In this document: positions 22,643 through 33,638 of the stretch, in pieces
How the letters are laid out: every line of letters starts with the position of its first letter
Numbering within the stretch: the stretch's first letter is position 1
Source: Amoebophrya sp. AT5.2
Taxonomy: Eukaryota > Sar > Dinophyceae > Syndiniales > Amoebophryaceae
Direction of reading: 5' to 3'
Length of the DNA: 45,588 nucleotides
NCBI GenBank assembly: GCA_005223375.1
Contig: RXOD01003846.1
Span: 1 to 45,588 of the forward strand
Made by a program: the position numbers and the translations under genes
Notes under the pieces: generated by a model
The model's input: the letters and a program-made list of their open reading frames with translations, nothing else
The model's database searches: none
Told to the model about the DNA's origin: nothing

Positions 22643-25549
22643 ATGACTTCCTCAAACTGCGCGACGGCCAGACCCAAAGCCGAACGCGCGACGCACCAGC
22701 ACTTGCGGGAACGCGACGTCGGGATCGAAAGCTTTATTCAGCCTAGTTCAACACGTGGAGACCAGGACCACGGTGCCGTTTCTGGGTTTACGGGGAGCTT
22801 CAAGAAGTACCACTACGACTTCCACGTGCACGAGGTTGCCCTGGACGGCTCCGTCGCCAAGCTCACCGAGCTGCACTCGCGCGACACTGTGAGGTCCCTC
22901 TTTCGCGACGAAAAGAAGGAGGTCGAGGAAATCAAGTCGCGGTTCTTCGTGCCTGCATTTGAGTTCACGGCGGAAGAACAGCTGGTGCTCGGTTCGGTGT
23001 TCGCGAACGAAGTCGGAGATGAACTGGGACCGCTTCAGGTCTTGTTGCGCGGAGACGAAGAGCGGAAAGAAGATGGCGAGGAAGCTGCTGGTGCCGGTGC
23101 TGAGAAGAGCAAGCTGCCGTATGTGGACCTCCGGCTGGCGGTGGACGATGCAGCCGCAGAGAAGGACGTTTTGAAGGACGCACGGAAAAGGGGCCACGAC
23201 GCGGTGCGACAGTTCTTCAGCCACGTGCTGTCGTCGGAATCCAGCCCCGTCGGCGCGGGCTTCATCCGCGTCTGGCGGAAGGACCGGAAGGATGCGCACC
23301 TCGCCGCCGCTGCAGCGGAGAGTGAGAAGACAGGAGCTGGTGCAGCAGATCCCGTCACGGGGGAGCCGCCGGCGCTTTCCAACCGCCAGAAGAAAAAGCT
23401 GGAGAAGGGACTGAAAAAAGGCGGCAAGGGAAAGGGAAAGAATGACGGCAAGAAGGGCCAAAAGGGGACCGCGGCGGCAGCAATAATCGCGACCAGCAGT
23501 TCTTGCACGAACGTTTTCCGCCGCGACCCCTGGCCACAGGATCGCGCAGACCACCTCCTCTTCGTCCTTTACAAAGAGAACCGCGACACGGGCGAGGCGG
23601 TGAATACCATCGCAAAGTCGATGCACCTGGATCAGGTGGCGCGAAACTTGAAGCACTTTGGGTTCGCGGGGACGAAGGACAGGCGCGGCTGCACGACGCA
23701 GTTCTGCACGCTTTACCGCACCACCTTCCAAAACTTCCTGAAGCTCCACTTCTCACCGTCCTGGGACCGCAACCAGGTCTTCGTGCAACCGATAGGCTTC
23801 GTCGACAAGCCTTTGGAATTGGGCCGGCTACGCGGAAACCAATTCGACGTGCTCGTGCGGGATCTGAAAGTGGTTTGCGTCGGGGGAAAGGGGAACGTGA
23901 GCAAGCGCGACGAAAACGCGATGCCGCTCCTGGCTGAGTATTTGAAAAGCGCGTTCGGAAGTCTCGAGGAAAATGGATTCTTGAATTACTTTGGCCTGCA
24001 GCGATTCGGCACGGGCCAAACCAAAACCCACGAAATTGGCGCGCTGCTGCTGCAAGGCAGGTTCGAGGACGCCATGCTCGCACTGCTCGGCGTGCCGGGG
24101 ATTGCAGTGCTTGATGAACGCGAAGAGCACTCTCCTGCCAACGTCATGGAACAATCCAGTGGTGACGAACAAAACTCTCCGCCGACTTCGGACGAGACAC
24201 CGTCGCCAGCGCCGAAGCGGCGCAAGATCGATGGTTCATCGAGCAAAATGGGTTGTCCAACCGCGACTGCAGATGATGCAGACAACGTAGCTGCACCCAA
24301 AAAAGACTCTGCCTACCTCTCTGCGGTTCGTGAGAAGCGCTGGAGGGACGCGCTTTCGCTCTTACCCGGCAGATATGGCAACAAGGGCTGCTACATCGAG
24401 ACAACGATCCTGGAAGCGCTGTCTGGCGGAGCAGCCGCGTCGTCGTCGGGTGGTAAAAAGAGTAGTGCAAAAGGCGCAGGAAAGAGTTCCAAAGCAAAGT
24501 CGGAGGGTAATTCTGCTGTTGAGCAGAAAAAAGAGGGTGCAGCGGAGGAGGTGGCGGCGGGAGCCAAAGTAGCAAAAGAAGCGATTTCGGACCCCCGTGC
24601 AGTGTTGGAGCAGCTTCCTCGAGAGACGCTGTCACTCTACTACCACGCGTTGCAATCGTACTGCTTCAACCGTGTGCTGGCCACTTGTGGGACCACACTC
24701 ACCCTCTTGGAACCATCTGTGGGCGACCTTGTTTCGCGCCGACCGGAGGAGCACGGGGAAACCCCCGAACAAAGTAGCAACGACGAGATCCTCGCTGGTG
24801 CTGGCGACGTCGATGCTTTTTTGGGCTCGTCGGAGGAAGGTGACGAAGTCGGCGTCGGAGGAGATGGCGAAGGCGATTCGAAGCGAGGAAACTACGAAAA
24901 GATTCCTGTTCACATCGTGACGGACGAGGATGTGGCTCTGAAAAGTTACGCGGCCACGGATTTGGTGCTGCCCCTGCCGGGATTTGCCGTCACGTACCCG
25001 GAAAGAAGTGGTCTTAAGGAGAAGTACAACCAAGTCCTCGCCGAATTCGGGCTTACGGTGGACAGCTTCGCTTCCAACGCGAAGAGGGGAAAGAACCAAC
25101 AGACCCTTCGCAACATCCAGCTGACAGGCGCGTATCGGACCAAGATCGTGAAGCCGACGCAGCTGTCGTGGGAGCTCGTCGACACCAACGAGAACAAGAT
25201 CAATGTTGGGAACCGATACAGCTTTCTGGCGGAGAAAGCGGAAATCGTGTCGGACGTCGATGCGCTTCTGAACGAAAAGCGGACGGAAAAGGAAAAAATG
25301 TCGGAGGTTGCTGCTCCTGCCGACCGCGATGGCGACTGTGACGCTGCTCGGGCGAGCAAAGAGGAAAAGGAATGGGAGGATATGGAAAAGCAGAAAGTTG
25401 TGACGCCAGCGACAGATGCAATGAAGGAAGACGCAATTGACGCCAACAAGGAAAAGATCGCACTGAAGTTCAGCTGCACGCTGCCAACGTCTGCGTATCT
25501 GACAATGGCACTGCGACAACTGATGCAGAACCCGGTGGAGCGGGACTGA
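22643..25549 (+). CDS. PUS7: TruD/PUS7-family tRNA/mRNA pseudouridine synthase
   Basis: Converts uridine to pseudouridine in RNA. PUS7 enzymes modify tRNA position 13 and mRNA sites. The intronless 968-aa protein shows the family landmarks: VFRRDPWPQDRADHLLFVLYKENRDTGEAV at about 290, the catalytic motif FGFAGTKDRRG (nucleophile Asp near residue 345), PLELGRLRGNQFDVLVR, and the TruD signature LNYFGLQRFGTG near 448. The C-terminal half has LSLYYHALQSYCFNRVL, VLPLPGFAV, and the closing LKFSCTLPTSAYLTMALRQLM. The length exceeds the ~650-680 aa of yeast and human PUS7 because of charged or low-complexity insertions: a Lys/Gly-rich basic linker near 250-285, and acidic or Ala/Lys-rich inserts near 500-545, 600-640 and 700-755. 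The ATG at 22643 is the first in frame and sits in a CATCATG context. Intracellular location is unknown. No targeting leader is evident. Confidence 0.93.
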   Translation: MTSSNCATARPKAERATHQHLRERDVGIESFIQPSSTRGDQDHGAVSGFTGSFKKYHYDFHVHEVALDGSVAKLTELHSRDTVRSLFRDEKKEVEEIKSRFFVPAFEFTAEEQLVLGSVFANEVGDELGPLQVLLRGDEERKEDGEEAAGAGAEKSKLPYVDLRLAVDDAAAEKDVLKDARKRGHDAVRQFFSHVLSSESSPVGAGFIRVWRKDRKDAHLAAAAAESEKTGAGAADPVTGEPPALSNRQKKKLEKGLKKGGKGKGKNDGKKGQKGTAAAAIIATSSSCTNVFRRDPWPQDRADHLLFVLYKENRDTGEAVNTIAKSMHLDQVARNLKHFGFAGTKDRRGCTTQFCTLYRTTFQNFLKLHFSPSWDRNQVFVQPIGFVDKPLELGRLRGNQFDVLVRDLKVVCVGGKGNVSKRDENAMPLLAEYLKSAFGSLEENGFLNYFGLQRFGTGQTKTHEIGALLLQGRFEDAMLALLGVPGIAVLDEREEHSPANVMEQSSGDEQNSPPTSDETPSPAPKRRKIDGSSSKMGCPTATADDADNVAAPKKDSAYLSAVREKRWRDALSLLPGRYGNKGCYIETTILEALSGGAAASSSGGKKSSAKGAGKSSKAKSEGNSAVEQKKEGAAEEVAAGAKVAKEAISDPRAVLEQLPRETLSLYYHALQSYCFNRVLATCGTTLTLLEPSVGDLVSRRPEEHGETPEQSSNDEILAGAGDVDAFLGSSEEGDEVGVGGDGEGDSKRGNYEKIPVHIVTDEDVALKSYAATDLVLPLPGFAVTYPERSGLKEKYNQVLAEFGLTVDSFASNAKRGKNQQTLRNIQLTGAYRTKIVKPTQLSWELVDTNENKINVGNRYSFLAEKAEIVSDVDALLNEKRTEKEKMSEVAAPADRDGDCDAARASKEEKEWEDMEKQKVVTPATDAMKEDAIDANKEKIALKFSCTLPTSAYLTMALRQLMQNPVERD

Positions 25550-26118
25550 TTCTGTTTTTTTCGACTTTCTTGCTGAAGAACGTACAACTTGAACTTTCTA
25601 GGATTGAAACGCGGCGCGCTACAAGATAATTGAAATCCTTGAACAAGTACAAGAACGAGTTGAAGCGGTTCACTGTGCTGACCGATACGGCTGCTCCTAC
25701 GCACCTAGTTTCGCGCATTAGTACTGATTTCGCTTTTGGAGTTCTTCTTCTTCCGTGCACGGATCATCTGGACAAGGTCGGTTTCTTCCCTGCACGTTTC
25801 ATGAAGATTCGGCATCTTTGTCTCATTTGCTTCGGTTTTATTGGAGAAGATCGGTTGGTGCAGATGCATGCCTTTCTTGTCGGTGAAGCCTCCTTTTGTG
25901 TCGTTGTCGCACTCGGTAATTCCTCGTGTGCGTCGCGCTTAGTGTGATCGCATGTATTTGCTCTTCCTCAATTTACCCTCTGCTCTGCACGTGCCCATGC
26001 ACAATCAGGTTTTCTCATCCCAAAACCGAATAAGTAAAGTAACACCGTCCGATACCGAGCCTTTACACAACATACACCAGCAATTTTTATCGGTTCGAGA
26101 CTATCTTCACGTAACACT
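25550..26118. other. Intergenic region, nothing assignable
   Basis: About 0.57 kb holding the 3' end of the pseudouridine synthase transcript and the promoter of the coiled-coil gene. One frame (25630-25947) is open, but it has no ATG at a useful place and no family signal. No RNA gene or repeat is visible. Confidence 0.4.
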
Positions 26119-28431
26119 ATGACAAGTACCGGCGGGGACGAGAGTAAACTCGCGGCCCCCTTGGCTGCCCAGCAGCGGGTGCTGCAGACCTATTCGGGCG
26201 TGAACGAGGCGCTGAAGCAGCGTGTCCGCGAGCTGGAGAGCGAAAAGGCCGATCTGCAGCGGCGGAACACGGACAAGGCCAAGGACAACGCGGTCCTGTC
26301 CGTCGAGCTGCAGCAGCTGCAGCGGAGCAGGGACCGCCACGTGGAGACCGTCGCGTTGGACCTGCAGGAGCGGGAGCAAAGAGTGGGACTGTTGCAGAAG
26401 AACGTGTTCAAACTCGCGGAGGAGAATGGAGACCTGTCCGCCGAAGCGGCGGAGCTCCGGAAGGGCCTCGAAATGGAGCGCAACAAGGCCGAAAGTTTTC
26501 GAGGGCTGACCGCGAGAAATTTAGCGACGCTGAAACTGGTGCTGCGGGAAGCGTGCCGGGTGGATTTCGACTCGGAAAGCTTCGCCAATCTGGCAAAGCT
26601 GCCCCGGGGCCTGGCGCGGATCGACGATGCACCGCTGCCAACTGCTGGTGAACAAGACGGTGCGGACGATGGCAGCAGCACCATGTTGAGAACATCCACT
26701 CGCAGCAGCCTGCTCCGGGGTCGCATCGAGGATTGCGTGCGGTTTGACCACGAAGTCGCCGATGTTTCCAACATACTTTCTTCCGACGCGCTCGCGGACG
26801 AGATGCGCGAGGAGTCCGCCAAAAGGCTGCGACCGAACACGCCAAACAGCACGAAAACCGCCGGCCTCGACGGGGCCGTGCACGAGATCCTCAGGTTGCG
26901 GGAGCACGTGCGAAAACTCGAGTGGGAGGTCGAACGGTTGGAAAAGCAGCGCGTCGACGCGCAGAAGGAGGCCTGGAGCAGCGCTGCGAATTTGGAGCTG
27001 CTGAAAACGCAAATCGGCTTCAAAAGCGCGGTCGAGAGCCGGTCGCGGGAACTGATCCGGGACGAGCTGGCGAGTCGCGAAAAGGTCTTGCGGAAGGAGC
27101 TGACGCTAGAGTATCAGCGGAACGCGCACGTGGCGCTGCAGCGGTGGAAAAACGAGCTCGCCGATTTGGAGGTGGGGGATCGGAAGTTGGAAAGCGTGCA
27201 GGTGCGGCAGGCGGATCTGTACCGGCTGAAGGAAAAGACCGTCAGCAGACACAGCGTTGCGGTGGCAGCGGTCGTTAACGTGGAGACGAAGGGGGCGCAA
27301 ACGGACGCAGCGGCTGCGCAAGCGGTAGTTCCGCCCGCCGTGGTCCTCGACGTCGCGACAAAAGCTGAATTGCCGCCTGCTGCGCAGTCGCCGGTGAAAC
27401 AGGAGCGGTTGACTGTTCCGCTGATGAAGGAGGACAGGAAGGAGCCTACCGAAGCTCCGACGCGGTTGCCCCAGCACGCGGCGGGGGGAACAACCTCCGG
27501 GTCTAGTGCCCGCTATGACTCAGTGGGACACTACTCCTCGTCGTCAGCGCGCACAAGCACTGCCAGGGGCAGCACGGCTGCGGGCAGAGGACCTCTTGCG
27601 ACAGGAGATCGCCCCACCGGTCGCGGTCGCACGCTCGCGCGCACTGACCAAGCCTTGCAGCGCGACTACACCCCTGCCCAACGGGGTGGTAGAGTCTTTC
27701 AGAAAACCGGTAAGTTCACAGGCAGCTCTACTAGCGGGGTATCCTCTTCAGGTGGCACAGGCTACCAACATCTCCGCGCCCTGAAAGCAAGTTCTCCCAA
27801 AGCCAAAGCAGCTGCAGGAGCGGCGCAGCAGAGACCGAGACCAGTCACGGCCGGGGATTCGCCCACGAGCCAGAACGACTTCGACGGTGCCGTCGAGTGG
27901 ACTCTGGACAGCTCTGAAGCGGAACCGTTGGCAGGACCGCGACGCGGGATGCAATTCCAAGTGACAACGCCAACGGCCGAGCGCCAGCCCCGCCCGCTGT
28001 CGTCGGACCGGATACTCAGAAGACCGGCGTCCCACGACGCGCACGCCGACGAGTTTGCGGCGGCGGCGGACTGGACTCTAGGATCGAACGAGGTGAACAA
28101 ACCGATGGAGCAGAGCGAAGAGTTCGCGCCTAAATTCGCAGCGGCCGCCGACTGGACGCTCGAGTCCGACGAAATTGACGCAGTGGAATTGATGCGCTCG
28201 TCCGAAACTCAGAGTCGCAGCACGCCCGCTGGGTCCTCGTCGGCGCCGGCAAATCTGACGAATTCCTCGCAGCGGGGGGTGACCGAGTCGTCGTTCTACA
28301 GCGACAGCTTCGTAGAAGTGACGGACGTGGACGCAGACACTCTCGCCTTCGACGGAGACAAGTCGTCGGAGGGGGACGGCGCAGCATCCTCGTCCGTGAA
28401 CGACAGGGTTCTGGGAGACTCTTCGTCGTAA
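26119..28431 (+). CDS. Coiled-coil protein with three WTL repeats
   Basis: An intronless 770-aa protein. Residues about 14-130 form a strong heptad coiled coil rich in Leu, Glu, Gln and Arg (VNEALKQRVRELESEKADLQ and following), and a second lies at about 255-385 (LRLREHVRKLEWEVERLEKQ and following). The C-terminal 350 residues are Ser/Thr/Ala/Pro-rich and disordered, and there a 14-residue motif recurs three times: DFDGAVEWTLDSSE (about 587), EFAAAADWTLGSNE (645) and KFAAAADWTLESDE (673). I do not recognise the family. Coiled coil plus repeated linear motif is typical of cytoskeletal, centriolar or scaffold proteins, but that is inference. The ATG at 26119 begins MTSTGGDESKLA, and coding composition is uniform through to the stop. 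Confidence 0.72.
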   Translation: MTSTGGDESKLAAPLAAQQRVLQTYSGVNEALKQRVRELESEKADLQRRNTDKAKDNAVLSVELQQLQRSRDRHVETVALDLQEREQRVGLLQKNVFKLAEENGDLSAEAAELRKGLEMERNKAESFRGLTARNLATLKLVLREACRVDFDSESFANLAKLPRGLARIDDAPLPTAGEQDGADDGSSTMLRTSTRSSLLRGRIEDCVRFDHEVADVSNILSSDALADEMREESAKRLRPNTPNSTKTAGLDGAVHEILRLREHVRKLEWEVERLEKQRVDAQKEAWSSAANLELLKTQIGFKSAVESRSRELIRDELASREKVLRKELTLEYQRNAHVALQRWKNELADLEVGDRKLESVQVRQADLYRLKEKTVSRHSVAVAAVVNVETKGAQTDAAAAQAVVPPAVVLDVATKAELPPAAQSPVKQERLTVPLMKEDRKEPTEAPTRLPQHAAGGTTSGSSARYDSVGHYSSSSARTSTARGSTAAGRGPLATGDRPTGRGRTLARTDQALQRDYTPAQRGGRVFQKTGKFTGSSTSGVSSSGGTGYQHLRALKASSPKAKAAAGAAQQRPRPVTAGDSPTSQNDFDGAVEWTLDSSEAEPLAGPRRGMQFQVTTPTAERQPRPLSSDRILRRPASHDAHADEFAAAADWTLGSNEVNKPMEQSEEFAPKFAAAADWTLESDEIDAVELMRSSETQSRSTPAGSSSAPANLTNSSQRGVTESSFYSDSFVEVTDVDADTLAFDGDKSSEGDGAASSSVNDRVLGDSSS

Positions 28432-28909
28432 ATGAAAAATGGACTACAATATCGATGCGCCCATCATTCTCGTCGTTTAAGTAAAAGCCAACACTCATGA
28501 TCATGTACATGTGGCAGTGGCGCGAAAACATTTTATTTCTTGCAGAACATCCTTATTAATTTTCATCATCATCTGCGCATGTTCGCCGTAGTCGGAGGAT
28601 CGTTGCAAAAGAGCGTTCGAAAAGTGCGGCTATGCAGCCCACGAGAGATAACAGAGCGAGCAAAAGAACCGTACTTGTCCATCGATGAGAAATCACGAGA
28701 GAGAAGCGCCGCAAACCGGAACTCGATTTACACCATGAGATCTGCACCAGTTTGTTACGGTCCTTTTCATCACGCGGTCCTCGTCGTCATCCCCAGTGGA
28801 TCGTTGATGGTCGTCCTCGGCAACGGCGCAATTAGTTTGTTATAGCTCTACAGACCGCGGCGGACGCGGTAATTCTATATCGGGTACTATCATTGAAATT
28901 GATGCAAAG
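28432..28909. other. Intergenic region, nothing assignable
   Basis: About 0.48 kb, AT-rich in its first 130 nt. A frame at 28540-28845 is open but its composition is unlike the neighbouring genes and it has no recognisable motif. I regard it as chance. Confidence 0.4.
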
Positions 28910-30067
28910 ATGAAGGCTATCGTTGGAGCGGGAAAGCGAGCTTCCGCGGCGCCGCGGGAAGCACATCCGGAGTCGCTGTGGCTTGTCGACTATATCACAG
29001 GATTCATGAAGCAGCCGAGCTGGCGCACCCCGATTGAGGAGTTTGTCGAGCAGCACTTTTCGTTGTTCGCCGAAGAGATCGATCTGGCGACGGAGCAGCC
29101 GCACGAGCACAAGGAAGTGCACAAGTAAATCAAATAAATTCAAATTTTATTGAAATTCATTGCGAAATAGTCGTGCCCACCCAAACTAACATGTTTCATG
29201 AGCGGATACAACCTCACATTCAACAGCTCCTTCCGGCAGCTCGTCGAAGATCTAATCATGGCTCACCTGCTGGAAGTGGAAGCTTCCTACGAAGACCTCC
29301 AGAATGCTGCGGCCCAACTGGACCCGAATCTTATCGAGCAACTGGTGAGCATCGAGGATTTCGCGACTTTCCGGTCGATGATGCTCGCTGCCGTGCGCGC
29401 GCACGCCAAGAAGGAGCGCGCTGCCGCGCGCCTCTACGGCGGAAAGGTCGTTACCGGGGAAACGCCGACGGATGACCGCGATGAAGAAGTTGATGCAAGG
29501 GGGGGTGCCCCTGGGTTATCATTCGCGAAGGCTGGGGACGGTCGTGAATTTTGGGCGGGCCGGGATTCGAGCTCGTCATCCAGCAGCTCGTCTTCGAGCA
29601 GTTCCTCGTCGGCGGGGTCCGGAACTGGGAGCAGCAGCTCGTCGTCGTCCAAGTTGGGGTCGCCAATCGACAGCGAAGGTATTTATTAAGCAGGTGGTGG
29701 ACCTGGACTTGTAGTTGGACTTCATTTTGTCGAAAAGCGTTAACTCCACATAGACATACGATTGCACCTGCCGCAGGTTCAATTCATTGAAACTTTCCAC
29801 CCAGGTGGCTGTTCGACTGTCGCCAGCTTGGGCGAGGTCGCCGCGCCAAAAGCAAAATCTACACCTGCAGAGGATGCGACGAAATCAACGACCGCAAAGA
29901 AGTCTTGGCGGCCTTCGGCCGCGTTGCGAATGTACTCTTCGTCATCATCGTCAAATTCAAAATCCACATCGAAGAAAGGAGGCCGAGGCGGGATTCTTTC
30001 TGCGTCGCAAATTCGAAACGCCCTGTTGGGCATCAACAAGTCGGAACCGCCTCCAGCGCGCGTGTAA
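28910..30067 (+). CDS. CFAP36-like BART-domain protein, three exons
   Basis: Exons are 28910-29124, 29227-29678 and 29805-30067, giving 309 aa. Intron 1 (102 nt) starts GTAAAT and ends CAACAG, phase 2. Intron 2 (126 nt) starts GTATTT and ends CACCCAG, phase 1. Both joins keep the frame. Residues about 20-115 match the BART domain of CFAP36 (CCDC104) and ARL2BP: SLWLVDYITGFMKQPSWRTP, IEEFVEQHFSLF, then HKEVH continuing after the intron as SFRQLVEDLIMAHLLEVEAS. In other eukaryotes this domain binds the GTPases ARL2/ARL3 and the protein is cilium-associated. That role is carried over from the family. The second half is low-complexity with a poly-Ser tract (about residues 190-220), a second Ser run near 260, and a C-terminal ILSASQIRNALLGINKSE. 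The ATG at 28910 gives a 23-residue lead before the domain. Confidence 0.78.
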
Positions 30068-31260
30068 CCTTCGACAATCGACGTCATCCTCATCGAGTTC
30101 GAGTTTGCAGAAGCTTTTTGAAGAGACGCGAACGGACCGCAGCGTTCGTTCAATGAATCAATGAGCTTTAATTTTTATTCTTCTGGTGCGCTAGCAGAAG
30201 TAGACCTGGCGCTCCGCACCGAATGTGCTGCTGCTGCCGGACGTCGAGAATCGCACGAAAAGCTATAAGACGATCTAATTATGCAATCGGAAAGAGAGAG
30301 ACGATTTTATCGCCGCAGAAGTCGAGGTCCACGAACAAAAAGAGTTTTGGTCGAAAGGAAGTGCACGTGCAGCACTCCTTCGTTTACCTTCGGAGCCACA
30401 AGCTCATGAAATTTCTGCCCACAAGAGTGCTATTCTGTGGAACGGTACCAAGAGCTTTCTTTGCCGAACTATACTTATATAGAATTTAGACCATGTAGTT
30501 GTAGACGGGGTCCACGATCACGAGAACCTGAACCAACATCAAACCCAGTCTGGTGAGAACACTTCTTCTTCGCCAGACCCAGAAGCGCACGCTTCTTGTG
30601 TTTCGGTCCTGAATTCGCCTACTTTTGTCGATGGATGATTGATGCTTTTTGCCGGTCGCTTACTTATCTCTGTCTTGATGAACTGCGTTTTGATTCGGTT
30701 CGTGATCCTCATGAAGCCGATAAGTTGCCCGCCTTGCTTGTCTCGACATTGTTGCGTCGTCCTATCCATCGTTGAATTTTCGGTAATGCGTGGGGTTTTC
30801 AGTCGGTGCTTCCTCGTCGTGCACCGCATGCGGTTTGCTGTGCGTTTCTCTTTCTTGCATCTTCATTCCGATTCCCTGTGTCAATCGCATGGTACCAGCA
30901 GGACCCATGGAAAGAACTATTCTAAAATTCAATGTGGCACGGAGTGTGCTTACTACTATTTCCCCCGTTTCTGAAGAACTAAACACACTGACAACGCGAT
31001 AGTATTGATTTGCTTTTCGTTTTCTGTTTTCGCTTCGGTCTGCTCAGTAGTTTCTAATTCGTGTATATCTTCCAGAGATTTATTTCGCTTCTTTTTTCCA
31101 TGTTTCATCGCAATTTTTCCGCTCATGTGTCTAGTACCGCTCAGCAGGTTTCCACAGTTTAGGCTGGTGATTCTTCTTGGCCTTCTTTCTGCTCCGCGGC
31201 GTCGTTAACCAAGTTGTGCGTACTCCTGTTTCTTTCGGTCATTTCACGGCGCTCGAGACG
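30068..31260. other. Intergenic region, nothing assignable
   Basis: About 1.2 kb before the SNARE cluster. A frame at about 30639-30974 would give a Cys/Val-rich peptide, but it lacks any family resemblance and its base use differs from the real genes. The last ~150 nt are rich in T and C, as expected for a 5' UTR or promoter. Confidence 0.4.
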
Positions 31261-32720
31261 ATGGCAGAAAATGAGGACATCATGCGCATCTCCTTCGTTG
31301 GGTTTGGGAGATGTCGCGAACAACGGCTCCTGGCGACGTGGAACAACACAGTGTGGGGCCCAGCTGTCGACGATCGAAGAATCCCAACGGTAGCTTTACT
31401 CATATACTTTCTAACTTTTGAAGATTATCATTATTGAAGATATCACGATGGTACTTTTAGTTTGTGAGTAGAACTAGGCTGCATAGCTACTTCCAATCGC
31501 CTTCGCCAATCGGAAGCATGTACTATGATCGTTCGCAGATCAAGCGTCTCCTCGAGGCTGCGGACCGTCGGCTGACTCCTGGGCAGCGGCAGAAGCTCTC
31601 TTGGGAGGGCGCCAACGTGTACATCACAAAGGAGTTTCCCGACGGGCAGATCGTGTACGTGGCGGTGATTCTTCAGGACGAGGAGGATGAGTACCCCGAC
31701 CGCGTCGCGTACGCGATGATGCGCGAGCTGCAGCAGTCCGTCGAGGAGAGTCTCCACGCCGGCAGGTTTGACCAGAAGCTGAAGCAGCCCGGCGACGACT
31801 GCCTCAGTACGGAATGCCAGGCGATGATCACCGCCCTGTGCAAGAAGTACGACGACCACGAGGCGTACGACAAGCTCGCGCGCGTGGCGGCGAAAACGAA
31901 GGCCGTGCAGGCGGTGATGAAGGAGAACATCGGCGAAATGCTGAAGAAGACGGAAAACCTGAACGTGCTGGACGAGCAGGCCATGGCGATGGAGGCGGAG
32001 GCGATGGACTACGACGAGCAGGCGGAAGACATCAAGGAGTACTTCTGGTGGAAAGACTGCAAGGCCACCGCGCTCATAGCGCTCGTCGTCCTCATCTGCA
32101 TCGGCGGAGGCGTGGCCTGCTGCATCCACAGGTGCTCGAAGAGCTCGTCCTCCGCATCGAGTTCTTTGCTGCAGGTCGCGGGCGAGGTGGCGGCTCGCCC
32201 TTCTGCCGCCACTGCGGGGTTCCTCGACGAAATCAAGGCCGCGGTCACAGAGCTGGAGAGTGGCTTCTTGAATAAAATCGTCGGAGAGCGGCCGCGAGAC
32301 GAAGACCAAACTCATTCACAAGAAACCCCTCGCATCAACACCCACGAACAGTTTCTCGGAGCGGAAGAGCTGTCAGAGGTCACATCGGATCCGACGTCGA
32401 TCGCGGAAACGCCGCCTCCTTTGCCAGAGACCCAGAGTTTTGTCCCTGGCAAACCGAAGGCAAAGGATGCAGCATTCGTCGAAACTTCGTCACATGTTGA
32501 CGAGCGCGAGGCACTGGCAAGCCCGAACAGCTTCCTTCGCGCGGCGCCGCCGGGTGGTGGGGGCGTGCATGTGCACGACGAGGAAAGAGCACGCGCTCAG
32601 GTAAAGGTGAAAACGACTTCGCCGCGAGCGGTAGGGTCTCTTTCTGGTGCCGTGCCGGCACAGCGAAACGTGCTCGCATTTGGGCGCGGCATTTCATCGG
32701 ACGCCTCTCTCGTGCTCTAG
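31261..32720 (+). CDS. Longin R-SNARE paralog 1 (zero-layer Lys, long C-terminal tail)
   Basis: A VAMP-like vesicle SNARE of 436 aa. Exons are 31261-31389 and 31539-32720. The 149-nt intron begins GTAGCT and ends TTCGCAG, phase 0, after Arg-Ile-Pro-Thr. Residues 1-130 form a longin domain (MRISFVGFGRCREQRLLATWNN, LTPGQRQKLSW, FPDGQIVYVAV). Residues about 153-215 are the SNARE motif, ending in the brevin-like juxtamembrane EYFWWKDCK. About 219-241 is the membrane anchor (ALIALVVLICIGGGVACC), flanked by Cys residues that could be acylated. The zero-layer position, fixed by its 33-residue distance to the WW pair as in VAMP2, is Lys180 (AAG, 31947-31949) instead of Arg. After the anchor there is a ~195-residue disordered tail, which would face the lumen or outside. 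Most R-SNAREs end within a few residues of the anchor. Confidence 0.9.
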
Positions 32721-33638
32721 TCAAGTAGAATCCGTTCCTACAACTCTTTCGCGACGTCGTGGTGGCATGTAGCTAGGGTCGGCAGGAGGGCGCCACGAGC
32801 TCGAGCTCATTCCGGATTTGCAGAGCTTGACCTTCGTGCCGCTATTATAGCAAAACCGCGGCCCGCGTCCGTGCTCCTTACTCTGTGTCCGTACATTACT
32901 GATACTGACTTTGAAATCTATAGGATCTTGTTCCTGTTTGTACATGTTGTTCTTGACCGACGATTTTTATTGAGATCTCCACCTGCTGAGCTCTTGCGAA
33001 CTACTGAATGATGATCGACTCTCGAAGAACAATGCGTGTTGACGTAGTACCAAAATATTGATGTAGGTGAGCGTGAGGAGTCTGATCTGATGTTTGAAGT
33101 CCGCGTCTAAGGACAGTGTAATTGCCACTGTCTGCGTCGCACCCGTCATTTTGTTCTGCCATGTCGGTGAGGATAAATCTGCGCGTCGTCGTCCATGATT
33201 CTGCAGCTGATCTTTTTTGCGTCCGATTGGTTACCGCCCGCGATTCGGTGATTATCTGCTGTGTCGTGATCGTGCGCGTGCCTCGTCAGTCAGTTGTCGG
33301 TCTGCGTCGTGTGCCTCGTTTTATTTCACAACCAGCATGAAGACGAACCCTTGTATTGCTTCCTATTTCTTTTGCATTGAGTCAGAGTCGTCCCCCTTCC
33401 CAGACGGATCCACGCTAGACCTTTTTTGATTTTGTATTTGTTGGTCGGATATGGAGCACGAGCCACCTAGACCCTGGCACCGGCATGTGCTGGCCCGTAC
33501 CGGTTGTTCGTCTCCTGCCCTAGTTTATCATAGCCGGACACCCGCCACTAGCCGGCAGTGCTCTGGTAAAAAGAAATTAATGGCCGCTTGTTTCTTGGAG
33601 AAAAACTGAGCTGATCGTGATCGAGATCGAAGGATCGG
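32721..33638. other. Intergenic region, nothing assignable
   Basis: About 0.9 kb between SNARE paralogs 1 and 2. No frame aligns with the paralogs, so there is no sign of a decayed SNARE copy. No RNA gene or repeat is recognised. Confidence 0.4.

Noticed and set aside
29560..29650. Serine-codon tract in the BART gene as a microsatellite expansion of interest
   Set aside because: The tract uses mixed serine codons (AGC, TCG, TCC and others), so it looks like an ordinary low-complexity protein linker rather than recent slippage.
30639..30974. Hydrophobic open frame upstream of the SNARE cluster as a membrane protein gene
   Set aside because: No ATG context, Cys-rich composition typical of chance in pyrimidine-rich DNA, and no family resemblance.
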